DNA from: an uncultured Muribaculaceae bacterium
GTDB taxonomy: Bacteria > Bacteroidota > Bacteroidia > Bacteroidales > Muribaculaceae
Length of the DNA: 54,454 nucleotides
Direction: 5' to 3'
Assembly: GCA_910579675.1 (NCBI GenBank)
Contig: CAJTUF010000020.1
Location: 1 to 54,454, forward strand
Below are positions 16,246-24,359 of the stretch, piece by piece (within the stretch, counting starts at the first letter, position 1; each line of letters starts with the position of its first letter). A model generated the notes under the pieces. The model saw nothing but the letters and a program-made list of their open reading frames with translations, was not told the DNA's origin and ran no database searches. Both the position numbers and the translations under genes were made by a program.

Positions 16246-16277
16246 TTTGGAGCGACGGCATAGATTGAGTAAATTTG
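16246..16277 (+). promoter_or_regulatory. promoter TTTG-N20-TAAATTTG
   Basis: TTTG (16246-16249), 20 bp, TAAATTTG (16270-16277), a perfect vegetative promoter. Transcription should start near 16283, at or after the first possible ATG (16282), so ATG 16339 is favoured as the translation start. Confidence 0.85.
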
Positions 16278-16338
16278 CAATATGTCAGCTCTTGATGAAT
16301 GTCAGGCTGCCCGAGGGGAGGCAGCCCGTACCTGCTTG

Positions 16339-17052
16339 ATGCCCGCCCTGTATCTGTTGCCGTCGACCATGGCCGATGGCAAGGTGACCGATGTGCTTCC
16401 TGCCCGGGCCATCGAGGTAGCGCGCACGGTGCGCCACTTCGTTGTGGAGAATATCCGCACTGCAAGGCGCTTCCTCAAGCGCCTCGATCCATCGATCGAC
16501 ATTTCAGCCCTGTCGTTTACGGTGCTCGACGAGCACACTGCGCCCGACGATATCCCCCCCATGCTTGCCCCGCTCGCCGGGGGTGAGGCGGTGGCGGTGG
16601 TGAGCGAGGCCGGGTGCCCCGCCATTGCTGATCCGGGTGCCGATCTGGTGGCAGCCGCGCAGCGCCGGGGCTACAAGGTGGTGCCCCTCGTGGGGCCCTC
16701 GTCGATCATCCTGTCGCTCATGGCGAGCGGCTTCAACGGCCAGAGCTTTGCTTTCTCAGGCTATCTGCCCGTAGAGCCTGCCGCCCGCTCGGCACGCCTC
16801 AAGGAGATGACGCGCCGCATCCGCCACGAGCGCCAGACACAGATATTTATCGAGACCCCCTACCGCAACCGCCGCCTCGTAGAGGAGCTGGTGGCCGCCC
16901 TGCCCCCCGAGATGCTGCTCTGCGTGGCTGTGGATATCACCGGTCCCTCCGAGAGCATCATCACCATGCCTCTCTCGGGCTGGAAGCGTGCTTTGGCCGA
17001 CGGCTCAGCACCACTCGGAAAGATTCCGGCCATATTCCTGTTGTTTTCATGA
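16339..17052 (+). CDS. RsmI-like SAM-dependent methyltransferase (tetrapyrrole methylase fold)
   Basis: A 237-residue member of the TP-methylase superfamily, related to RsmI, which 2'-O-methylates C1402 of 16S rRNA. Visible features are the N-terminal ALYLLPSTMADG, the glycine-containing VSEAGCPAIADPG loop, the central VPLVGPSSIILSLMASGF and the IFIETPYRN segment. It differs from canonical RsmI in detail and is shorter than the usual 270 or more residues, so it is probably the Bacteroidetes RsmI-like paralogue. The frame extends to ATG 16282, but that codon sits at the predicted transcription start. The gene is followed after 15 bp by the MBL gene. Confidence 0.85.
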   Translation: MPALYLLPSTMADGKVTDVLPARAIEVARTVRHFVVENIRTARRFLKRLDPSIDISALSFTVLDEHTAPDDIPPMLAPLAGGEAVAVVSEAGCPAIADPGADLVAAAQRRGYKVVPLVGPSSIILSLMASGFNGQSFAFSGYLPVEPAARSARLKEMTRRIRHERQTQIFIETPYRNRRLVEELVAALPPEMLLCVAVDITGPSESIITMPLSGWKRALADGSAPLGKIPAIFLLFS

Positions 17053-17067
17053 TTTAACCGCCTACTG

Positions 17068-18195
17068 ATGCCTCCACGTCATCCCCGCAAACCTTCCGGG
17101 CCGACAGAAGCCGTGCAGCCCGGTCTGTTTGACTTCATGGATCTACCCGACCCGACGCCGTCGATCTCGCAGAAGACCGATAGCGCCGCTCCTAAGGTAC
17201 ATCCATCGATTGAGGACTTTGTGGTGCGCACACGTATCCAGGCGCGTAAGGAGATGGAGCAGAAGAGCCGGGCGGAGGCCGAGCCGATAGAGCCCATGAC
17301 GACTGTGCGCCGCGACGACCCATTGCTTTTCATATCGTTTGGCAGCGGATCGAGCGGCAACTGCGCTTATCTCGGCACGCGCCGCGAGGGGTTGCTCATC
17401 GACGCCGGCATTGATCCGCTCATGGTGGAGCGACACCTCAAGGACAACGGGCTCTCGATGGCCAATATCAAGGGGGTGCTTCTGACCCATGACCATTCCG
17501 ACCATGTGCGCTACGTCTACAAGATAGTGAGGCTCCGCAAGGATGTGGGCATTTATTGCACGCCCAAAACCCTTACCGGGCTCCTGCGACGCCACAGTAT
17601 CTCGCGCCGCGTGAAGGACTACCACCGGCCTATCTATAAGGAGTTTCCCTTTACGGTGGCCGGGCTCACCATCACTGCATTCGATGTGAGCCACGACGGC
17701 ACCGACAATTGCGGCTTCTATCTCGAAGCTCCCTCGGGGCTCACATTTGCCGTGGCTACCGATATTGGCTCAGTCACCGAGAGGGTCGATTTCTATATGT
17801 CGAAGGCCCGCTATGTGATGCTTGAGGCCAACTACGACGCAGATATGCTGCGCACCGGCCCCTACACCGCATTTCTCAAGAGCCGCATCGCCGCCCCCAG
17901 CGGCCATCTCGACAATATGGATTCGGGAGCTTTTGCAGTGCGTCTTGCTGGCGCAGGACATCTCAGCCATATTTTCCTATGCCATCTCAGCGCCGAAAAC
18001 AACACTCCAGCCATAGCTCTCTCGACCGTGAGGGCTCATCTCGAGGGGGCAGGTTACGGCCCTGTGGGCGATGCTTCAGGATCGCTTGAGGCTTCGGCAT
18101 GCCGGATTCAGCTCATGGCGCTCCCCCGCACCGCTCCGTCGCGACTCTTCGTGTTCCGCAATCATCAGGGAGGCAGCAATGGCACGCCACAATGA
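17068..18195 (+). CDS. MBL-fold hydrolase, YycJ/WalJ-like, with N-terminal extension
   Basis: A 375-residue protein with a metallo-beta-lactamase fold from about residue 86 on: FISFGSGSSGNCAYLG, LIDAG, then the metal motif THDHSDH (His141, His143, Asp145, His146), and later DVSHD. The order matches the YycJ/WalJ group of predicted nucleases rather than lactamases. The first 85 residues are an extra, Pro-rich and charged tail that includes QPGLFDF (17-23), a fit to the QxxLF sliding-clamp-binding pattern. The gene overlaps yraN, another nuclease-fold protein, by 17 bp, pointing to a shared DNA-repair theme (inference). Confidence 0.85.
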   Translation: MPPRHPRKPSGPTEAVQPGLFDFMDLPDPTPSISQKTDSAAPKVHPSIEDFVVRTRIQARKEMEQKSRAEAEPIEPMTTVRRDDPLLFISFGSGSSGNCAYLGTRREGLLIDAGIDPLMVERHLKDNGLSMANIKGVLLTHDHSDHVRYVYKIVRLRKDVGIYCTPKTLTGLLRRHSISRRVKDYHRPIYKEFPFTVAGLTITAFDVSHDGTDNCGFYLEAPSGLTFAVATDIGSVTERVDFYMSKARYVMLEANYDADMLRTGPYTAFLKSRIAAPSGHLDNMDSGAFAVRLAGAGHLSHIFLCHLSAENNTPAIALSTVRAHLEGAGYGPVGDASGSLEASACRIQLMALPRTAPSRLFVFRNHQGGSNGTPQ

Positions 18196-18553
18196 TTTAG
18201 GGGCCCGCGGCGAGGAGATCGCCACCGAATATCTGCTGGCCGACGGATATACCATCCATCGTCAGGACGAACGCATGCAGGGGCGCGGCGAGATCGACAT
18301 TATAGCATTCAAGGACAATGAAGTGGTGTTTGTGGAGGTCAAGACCCGCACTGAGCCGGTGACCGATCCTCTTGAGGTGGTCGACACCCGCAGGCAGCGG
18401 CGCATGTGTCGTGCCGCCGATGCTTTTATTGATCGCCTGAGCATCGATCTACTCCCGCGTTTCGACATAATAATAGTCAATGTGGCGCCCGACGGCTCGC
18501 ACACCATCACTCACTATCCCGACGCATTTATCCCCACTCTCAACGCATTGTGA
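18179..18553 (+). CDS. yraN: YraN/UPF0102 family nuclease-like protein
   Basis: A 124-residue protein of the YraN family, which has a restriction-endonuclease-like fold. Family hallmarks are the start HNDLGARGEEIATEYLLADGY, RGEIDIIAFKDNEVVFVEVKTR (the D-ExK catalytic-type residues), and DTRRQRRM. The cellular role of the family is not settled; DNA recombination or repair has been suggested from the fold. The frame is open further upstream, but ATG 18179 gives the conserved length and overlaps the preceding gene by 17 bp. Confidence 0.9.
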   Translation: MARHNDLGARGEEIATEYLLADGYTIHRQDERMQGRGEIDIIAFKDNEVVFVEVKTRTEPVTDPLEVVDTRRQRRMCRAADAFIDRLSIDLLPRFDIIIVNVAPDGSHTITHYPDAFIPTLNAL

Positions 18554-18564
18554 GCCGACCGGGA

Positions 18565-19824
18565 TTATTTGCGGGCTAGACGGGAGGCTATATAGCCCAC
18601 TATGGCCCCAGTAAGGGCCACAAGCACCGCCACCACCACAATATCGCTCCCGGCCACCTCGACAGGGTAGGCGGCCAGATTGAGCTTGGTGGGATCGCCG
18701 TGGAGGCGTATGAGGCCAAGATGCTGCTGGGCCATGCATAGCCCTATGCCGACGATGGTGCCGGCCACTCCCCCCACCATGGATATGAGCCACCCTTCCC
18801 AGAAAAATATGGCTCCGGCCATGCGTGGTGTGGCTCCCAAGGCTCTGAGGGTGCGTAGGTTGTCGCGTTTCTCGATGATAAGCATCGAGAGGGTCGACAC
18901 CACATTGAATGAGGCAATGATCAGGATAAAGGCGAGCATGAGAAATGAGATCCACTTCTCGACGGCTATCATTCGATACGACTCTGTGTGCTGCTCCTCG
19001 CGGGTGAGCACTTTCCAGCCGTCACCCAAGGTGTCGGCAATGGTCTTGCGAGCCTGCGATGCGTCGGCCCCGGGGTGCAGCTTTATGTCGATCGACGATG
19101 CTTCTCCTCTCCGGTAGTCAAACAACCGGCGCGCGCGGTCGATGGATACTATCGCCATCGAGGCGTCGTAGTCGTTCTGCTCGGTCTGCCACACTCCGGC
19201 CACGAGCATCGAGTCGGAGCGGAAAGCGTTGAGCGGCGAGCCGCCTGTCAGGCGCCCTATGCGACGCGGGGCGTATAAACCTATGGGGTTGAAAGGATCG
19301 GGATGGGCCTGAAGCTCTATCGCTGCGCCGACGCTGATAGCGGTGGCGGGGTAGCCATACTCATCTTCGAGCGCAAATATGCCGTCGATGATCGCCGAGT
19401 CGATCCTGGTTACATACTCATAGTCCTCCCCCACTCCGCGTATGGTGACCGGGAGCTGCACATCGCCCGATATGGCCAGAGCCTGCTCCTCAAGGGTGGG
19501 AGACAGGCTCTCAATGAAGCGACCTGCATCGGCCGATGCGAGCGCAGCCGCTATGCTGTCGGCTCCGGCAGCCACACCCCCGTCGGCCCTCACTGCTTTC
19601 AGGTCGGGGTCGATGAGATTCATGCGCCCCGATGCGAGCGACGCAAAGCCGTTGAACACCGAGAGCACACACACGGTGGCCAGAGTGGCAACGGCCACTC
19701 CGGCTACCGATACGATGCTTATGATATTGACTGCGTTGTGGCTCTTGCGCGAGAAGAGGTATCGCAGCGCTATGCGGAGGCTGAGTGTGATGACGGGGGA
19801 TGTTGGGGGTGATAAGACGGTTGG
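18565..19824 (-). CDS. LolC/LolE-like ABC permease (lipoprotein release), start codon not canonical
   Basis: Inner-membrane permease of the FtsX/MacB superfamily resembling LolC/LolE, which extract lipoproteins from the inner membrane. It has an N-terminal TM segment, a large periplasmic domain and three C-terminal TM segments (WISFLMLAFILIIASFNVV with IIEKRDNL after it, then two more). The coding sequence clearly continues upstream of GTG 19698: the codons before it read ITLSLRIALRYLFSRKSHN and then into the first TM helix, all conserved features of the family. No ATG, GTG or TTG occurs in that frame between 19698 and the rbfA stop at 19825. The end coordinate given is the limit of the open frame; the likely start is near 19791. 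A LolD-like ATPase lies far away at 35276. Confidence 0.8.
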   Translation of the reverse strand, partial: PTVLSPPTSPVITLSLRIALRYLFSRKSHNAVNIISIVSVAGVAVATLATVCVLSVFNGFASLASGRMNLIDPDLKAVRADGGVAAGADSIAAALASADAGRFIESLSPTLEEQALAISGDVQLPVTIRGVGEDYEYVTRIDSAIIDGIFALEDEYGYPATAISVGAAIELQAHPDPFNPIGLYAPRRIGRLTGGSPLNAFRSDSMLVAGVWQTEQNDYDASMAIVSIDRARRLFDYRRGEASSIDIKLHPGADASQARKTIADTLGDGWKVLTREEQHTESYRMIAVEKWISFLMLAFILIIASFNVVSTLSMLIIEKRDNLRTLRALGATPRMAGAIFFWEGWLISMVGGVAGTIVGIGLCMAQQHLGLIRLHGDPTKLNLAAYPVEVAGSDIVVVAVLVALTGAIVGYIASRLARK

Positions 19825-20196
19825 TCAGTCGCCGGATGCGTCGCCTGAGGCGGTGTCGGCGTCGGTATTGAGCAGATGGTCGATATTCTCGATATAGTCG
19901 AGCGAATCGTCGAGATAAAACGCGAGCTCGGGGGTTTTGCGCAGCTGGTAGCGCACACGCTTGGCGAGCTCATAGCGTATGGTCTTGGCCGATTTGTTGA
20001 TGCTCTCGATCATCTCGGGGGCTTTGGCCGAGGGGAAAATCGAGAGGTAGGCGCGGGCTATCGACAGGTCGGGACTCACCCTGACGGTGCTCACGCTCAC
20101 GAGAGTGCCGTGGGTCTTGGCGGTCTGCATCCTGAAGATTTCGCTGAGCTCCTTCTGGAGCAGGCGGGCTATTTTGGCTTGGCGGGTTGTTTCCAT
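19825..20196 (-). CDS. rbfA: ribosome-binding factor A
   Basis: A 123-residue KH-fold protein needed for maturation of the 5' end of 16S rRNA in the 30S subunit. Diagnostic features are the N-terminal ARLLQKELSEI, VSVSTVRVSPDLSIARAYLSIFP, and the RYQLRKTPELAFYLDDSLDY stretch that carries the family KxxPxLxFxxDxS pattern. The C-terminal 15 residues are an acidic, low-complexity tail. The stop codon abuts the open frame of the permease, suggesting an operon. Confidence 0.95.
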   Translation of the reverse strand: METTRQAKIARLLQKELSEIFRMQTAKTHGTLVSVSTVRVSPDLSIARAYLSIFPSAKAPEMIESINKSAKTIRYELAKRVRYQLRKTPELAFYLDDSLDYIENIDHLLNTDADTASGDASGD

Positions 20197-20208
20197 TGGT
20201 TATGAGAT

Positions 20209-20235
20209 GGGGGGAGGCTTGATTTTCCTCCCCCC
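20209..20235 (-). terminator. GC hairpin between yidC and rbfA
   Basis: Perfect 9-bp inverted repeat (20209-20217 with 20227-20235), 9-nt loop, without a U-run. It lies between the yidC stop and the rbfA ATG on the minus strand, 12 bp before that ATG. It could be a terminator or could affect rbfA translation. Confidence 0.45.
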
Positions 20236-20295
20236 GGAATAATAACGCGCGAGGTGGCGTGATTGTTAGATGGGCAGGCGCGGAGTGCCGGTGGT

Positions 20296-22401
20296 TCAGC
20301 GGCGTCCCTTGCCGTTGTTGTTGCGCTTCTGCTGTTCGCGCATCATGGCCTGCTGCTGGCGCTGGGCCTCTTCGAGGCGAGCCATGAAGCCGCTCTTTTT
20401 CTTGGGCTTGCGGGCATTTTCGCGCATCTGGGCGCGCACACGCTCCTCGTTGATCACCTGACGGAAGATGTAGGTCTGGCCGATAGTGATGAGCAGCGAC
20501 AGGAGATAGTAGTAGCTCAGGCCCGAGGCATAGTTGTTGAAGAACACCAGGAACATTACCGGCATCAGATAGGTCATCCACTTCATGCCGGGCATCGACG
20601 CGCCGCCCGGCTGGCTGGCCATGTTGATCTTGGTATAGATGATGTTGACCACGGTCATGAGCAGACAGAAGAGGCTGATATGATTGCCGAAGGTGGAGGA
20701 GATGAAGGGTATGTTGGTGGTCCACGACACTATGGCGTCGGGTGCCGACAGATCCTTGGCCCAGAGGAACGACTGGCCGCGCAGCTCGATGGCCGACGGG
20801 AAGAAGTTGAACATCGCTATCAGGATGGGCATCTGGAGCAGCAGGGGCAGGCAGCCGGAGAAGGGGCTGGCACCGGCGCGGGAGTAGAGGGCCATGGTCT
20901 CCTGCTGGCGCTTCATGGCGTTTTCGTTGCCGGGATACTTGTCGTTGATCTCCTTGATCTCAGGAGCCAGCACGCGCATCTTGGCCTGCGAGATATAGCT
21001 CTTGTAGGTGAAGGGGAAGAGGATGATCTTGATGAAGATGGTGAGCAGCAGGATGATCACGCCGTAGTTGCTGATCCACTGTCCGAGGATGTCGAATACC
21101 GGTATCACAATCCAGGTGTTGATCCAGCGGAAGAGGGCCCAGCCGAGCGGGATGAGCTTGGTGAGGTGGAGGTCGGTGTCGGGGGCTATGCTCTCCTGGA
21201 GGTCGCTCAGCAGCGGATAGGAGTTGGGGCCTAAGAAGAGGGTGAAAGTCACCGGCTGCTCCAGCGACGGCGAATAGTCGAGGGTGGCGTGGGTGGTGAG
21301 GTCTTTCAGGCTGGAGGGATTATCCTTGAGCACCTTGGAGTCGAGTTCGGCCGATGCGAAATTGCCTGCGGCCACTATCACCGACGAGAAAAACTGGTTT
21401 TTGTAGCCAATCCATTTCAGGCGGTTGGTGATATCTTCGGCGTCGTCGCTGTTTTCCGACAGATTGTCGACATCGCCGCCGTCGTACATATAGTAGAGGC
21501 CCGAATTGCGCTCCTCAAACATGCGGCCGGCTTCGTTGCGGGGCATCTGCTGGTGCCAGGCAAAGTCGATTGAGGTTACCGACGAGGGCACCACGGCCTG
21601 CATCCCCTTCTGGAGCATCTCCATCTTCACGCAGTAGCCCTCGGCGGGGAGGGTGTAGCGGAGAGCGAAGGTGGCGCCGTCGCCAAGGTTGAGGCTCATG
21701 GTCACGCTGGAGTCGGTCACCTCGGTGGGGGTGAAGTAGAAGTTCTCGGTGTCGAAGCGCTGGGTGGCCGAGGTCAGGGTGAAGTTCATCCTGTCGGCGG
21801 GGGTGATGAGCTCCACGGCGCTGGAGTCGTAGCGCTGATACTTGTCGAGGCTTGCGCGTGCTATGCGTCCGCCCTTGTTGGAGATCTCGAGGCTGAGATC
21901 GCCGTTGGATAGCTTTACGGTGGTGGAGTCGCCTCGCAGGTAGCGGGCAAATCCTTTGTAGCGGGCCACATCGCTCAGGGCGTTGCGGAGCGCTTTGACG
22001 GCAGCTGCGGCTGTGGAGCGGTCGATGCCTTCGTAGTTGCTTGTGACGATATCGGCCACGGCCACCTGTCCGGCGGGAGTGCTGACAAATCCGCCCAGAC
22101 GGTCGGTCTCGCCCGAGAGGGTGAGCTCGGCGCCGGGAGCCTGGAGGGTGATCATGTTGGCGGCGCTGTCGGTGTGGCCATACTGGCGGATCGTGGCGCG
22201 GATTGTGTTGAGTTCGGCGGTCGATACGGTGTCAATGCGCAATATGTCATTGTCGGCCGACACTTTCTCGCCTTGCGATGCGATCTGCTCGGCCTCGGCG
22301 CGGCGACGCGCCAGCTCCTCTTCCGAGGGCTGGTTGAGCCACATGAAGCCGAAAACGATGGCGGCCATCAGTAGGAGGCCGGTGAGAGTGTTTTTGTCCA
22401 A
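20296..22401 (-). CDS. yidC: membrane protein insertase YidC
   Basis: Inserts and folds inner-membrane proteins, alone or with SecYEG. Of 701 residues, 1-22 form the N-terminal TM helix (NTLTGLLLMAAIVFGFMWLN). A large periplasmic beta domain follows to about residue 430. The conserved insertase core then contains GVIILLLTIFIKIILFPFTYKSY, YPGNENAMKRQQETM and ASPFSGCLPLLLQMPILIAMF. The tail is rich in Lys, Arg and Gln, which may contact ribosomes. It starts with TTG at 22401, since no ATG is available. It lies 25 bp after pyrG, probably in one transcript. It is somewhat longer than most Bacteroidetes YidC proteins. Confidence 0.97.
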   Translation of the reverse strand: MDKNTLTGLLLMAAIVFGFMWLNQPSEEELARRRAEAEQIASQGEKVSADNDILRIDTVSTAELNTIRATIRQYGHTDSAANMITLQAPGAELTLSGETDRLGGFVSTPAGQVAVADIVTSNYEGIDRSTAAAAVKALRNALSDVARYKGFARYLRGDSTTVKLSNGDLSLEISNKGGRIARASLDKYQRYDSSAVELITPADRMNFTLTSATQRFDTENFYFTPTEVTDSSVTMSLNLGDGATFALRYTLPAEGYCVKMEMLQKGMQAVVPSSVTSIDFAWHQQMPRNEAGRMFEERNSGLYYMYDGGDVDNLSENSDDAEDITNRLKWIGYKNQFFSSVIVAAGNFASAELDSKVLKDNPSSLKDLTTHATLDYSPSLEQPVTFTLFLGPNSYPLLSDLQESIAPDTDLHLTKLIPLGWALFRWINTWIVIPVFDILGQWISNYGVIILLLTIFIKIILFPFTYKSYISQAKMRVLAPEIKEINDKYPGNENAMKRQQETMALYSRAGASPFSGCLPLLLQMPILIAMFNFFPSAIELRGQSFLWAKDLSAPDAIVSWTTNIPFISSTFGNHISLFCLLMTVVNIIYTKINMASQPGGASMPGMKWMTYLMPVMFLVFFNNYASGLSYYYLLSLLITIGQTYIFRQVINEERVRAQMRENARKPKKKSGFMARLEEAQRQQQAMMREQQKRNNNGKGRR

Positions 22402-22426
22402 GAGTCGGTTGTTATGGGGTTAGTGG

Positions 22427-24088
22427 TTACTGTTTTTGTTCGTTTGGGGTGAGGGTGTCGGATGATGAGGCGGTCCGCTGTCCGGCATATTCGGTGGCGG
22501 CCTTCACAAACGACATGAAGAGAGGATTTGGGTTGAGCACCGTCGATGAGTATTCGGGATGATACTGTGTGCCGAGATACCAGCGCTTGCCGGGAAGCTC
22601 GACCACTTCCACCAGATGGGTGGCCGGATTTTCGCCCGAGCACACCATACCGGCGGCCTCGAAGGCGGCGCGGTAGTCGTTGTTGAATTCAAAGCGGTGG
22701 CGATGGCGCTCGCTCACCTCGGTGGTGCCGTAGGCTGTGGCGGCGAGGCTCCCGGGGGTCAGGCGGCAGTCGTAGGCGCCGAGGCGCATGGTGCCACCCT
22801 TGTCGGTCACGCTCTTCTGATCCTCCATGAGGTCGATCACATTGTCGGGCGTCAGGGGATTCATCTCGGTGGAGTTGGCCTCCGCGAGGCCCAGCACGTC
22901 GCGCGCATACTCGATCACCATACACTGCATCCCGAGGCATATGCCGAAGGTGGGCACGTCGTGCTCCCTGCACCAGCGCAGGGCCGTAAACTTGCCCTCG
23001 ATGCCACGCTGGCCGAAGCCGGGCGCTATCACCACGCCGTCGAGCCCCGACAGCTTGCTGTCGGCATTGCCGGGGGTGAGCTTTTCCGAGTGGATATATT
23101 CGAGGCGCAGACGGCGGCCATTGTAGGTCGCGGCCTGGAAGAGGCTCTCGTTGATTGACTTATAGGCATCCTGAAGCTCCACATATTTGCCCACGAGCCC
23201 TATCGTCACCTCTTCTTCGGCCGAGTTCATCTTGTCGAGGAAGTCGAGCCACGGCTGCATGTGGGGCTCCCCCTGCGAGGCGGGGTCAATGCCGGTCTTG
23301 CGCAGCACTATGTCGTCGAGGCCCTGCTTGTGGAGCATCACCGGCACCTCGTAGATCGACGGGCAGTCGAGGCTCTCGATCACCGCCGCCGGATCGACAT
23401 TGCAGAACTGGGCTATCTTGCGGCGCATCGCCGTGGGGATGGGGTGCTCGGTGCGGAGTATGAGCACATCGGGCCTGATGCCAAGCTGCTGCAGCTCCTT
23501 CACCGAGTGCTGGGTGGGTTTGGTCTTCAGCTCTTTGGCCGCCCCGAGATAGGGCACGTAAGTGAGATGGATGCTCAGAGCGCGCTCATCAAGCTCCCAC
23601 TGCAGCTGGCGCACCGCCTCCAGAAACGGCAGGCTCTCTATGTCGCCCACCGTGCCCCCTATCTCGGTGATGATATAGTCGTAGCGCCCTGTCTTGCCGA
23701 GCAGCATTATATTGCGCTTGATCTCGTCGGTGATATGCGGGATGATCTGCACCGTCTTGCCCAGATAGTCGCCCCGGCGCTCCTTCTCGATCACGCTCTG
23801 GTAGATGCGTCCGGTGGTTACATTGTTGGCCCGTGTGGTGGGCACATTCGTGAAACGCTCATAGTGGCCAAGGTCGAGATCAGCTTCGTGGCCGTCGACG
23901 GTCACATAACACTCACCGTGCTCATACGGATTGAGAGTGCCCGGATCGACATTGATATACGGATCATACTTCTGGATAGTGACGCGCAACCCGCGGGCCT
24001 TGAGCAGACACGCGAGCGACGACGATATGATGCCTTTGCCCAGCGACGACACTACGCCGCCCGTGACAAATATATATTTCGGTTCCAC
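22427..24088 (-). CDS. pyrG: CTP synthase
   Basis: Makes CTP from UTP, ATP and glutamine. The 553-residue protein has the N-terminal synthetase domain starting KYIFVTGGVVSSLGKG (P-loop), with KYDPYINVDPGTLNP and a DLDLGHYERF segment. The C-terminal class I glutaminase domain has the nucleophile motif GICLGMQCM and the terminal HPEY. It starts at GTG 24088. A possible -7 box TAATTTTG lies on the minus strand at 24131-24124 without a good -33 box. It forms a unit with yidC. Confidence 0.98.
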   Translation of the reverse strand: MEPKYIFVTGGVVSSLGKGIISSSLACLLKARGLRVTIQKYDPYINVDPGTLNPYEHGECYVTVDGHEADLDLGHYERFTNVPTTRANNVTTGRIYQSVIEKERRGDYLGKTVQIIPHITDEIKRNIMLLGKTGRYDYIITEIGGTVGDIESLPFLEAVRQLQWELDERALSIHLTYVPYLGAAKELKTKPTQHSVKELQQLGIRPDVLILRTEHPIPTAMRRKIAQFCNVDPAAVIESLDCPSIYEVPVMLHKQGLDDIVLRKTGIDPASQGEPHMQPWLDFLDKMNSAEEEVTIGLVGKYVELQDAYKSINESLFQAATYNGRRLRLEYIHSEKLTPGNADSKLSGLDGVVIAPGFGQRGIEGKFTALRWCREHDVPTFGICLGMQCMVIEYARDVLGLAEANSTEMNPLTPDNVIDLMEDQKSVTDKGGTMRLGAYDCRLTPGSLAATAYGTTEVSERHRHRFEFNNDYRAAFEAAGMVCSGENPATHLVEVVELPGKRWYLGTQYHPEYSSTVLNPNPLFMSFVKAATEYAGQRTASSSDTLTPNEQKQ

Positions 24089-24359
24089 GCTTGATGATTG
24101 AGCAATTGGTCTATTTCAAACCGCAAAATTACAAAAAATACCGTTACATTGCCCCCCGAGCTTCCTTAATTAATCCCTCCCGCAAAAATTCTCTCATGGG
24201 GCGGGGTTGTTGTCGGCTAACAGTTGTCTGTCCGTCGAGTGGGACTCGACATCGGTTAAATGTGCTTAACGGTGGAGGGGCGGGATTTGGCGGCTCGGTG
24301 TTTTTTGTGTAATTTTGTAGTCGCGCCGACGACTCCGCTTCGGCCTATCCCTTACCACT
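24089..24359. other. divergent intergenic region pyrG/parE
   Basis: It contains a possible pyrG -7 box (24124-24131, minus strand), a 7-bp perfect inverted repeat with a 3-nt loop (24234-24240 with 24244-24250), and the parE promoter. Nothing else is recognisable. Confidence 0.6.
24286..24317 (+). promoter_or_regulatory. promoter TTTG-N20-TAATTTTG of parE
   Basis: TTTG (24286-24289), 20 bp, TAATTTTG (24310-24317). It is a perfect match, with the ATG 43 bp downstream. Confidence 0.85.
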
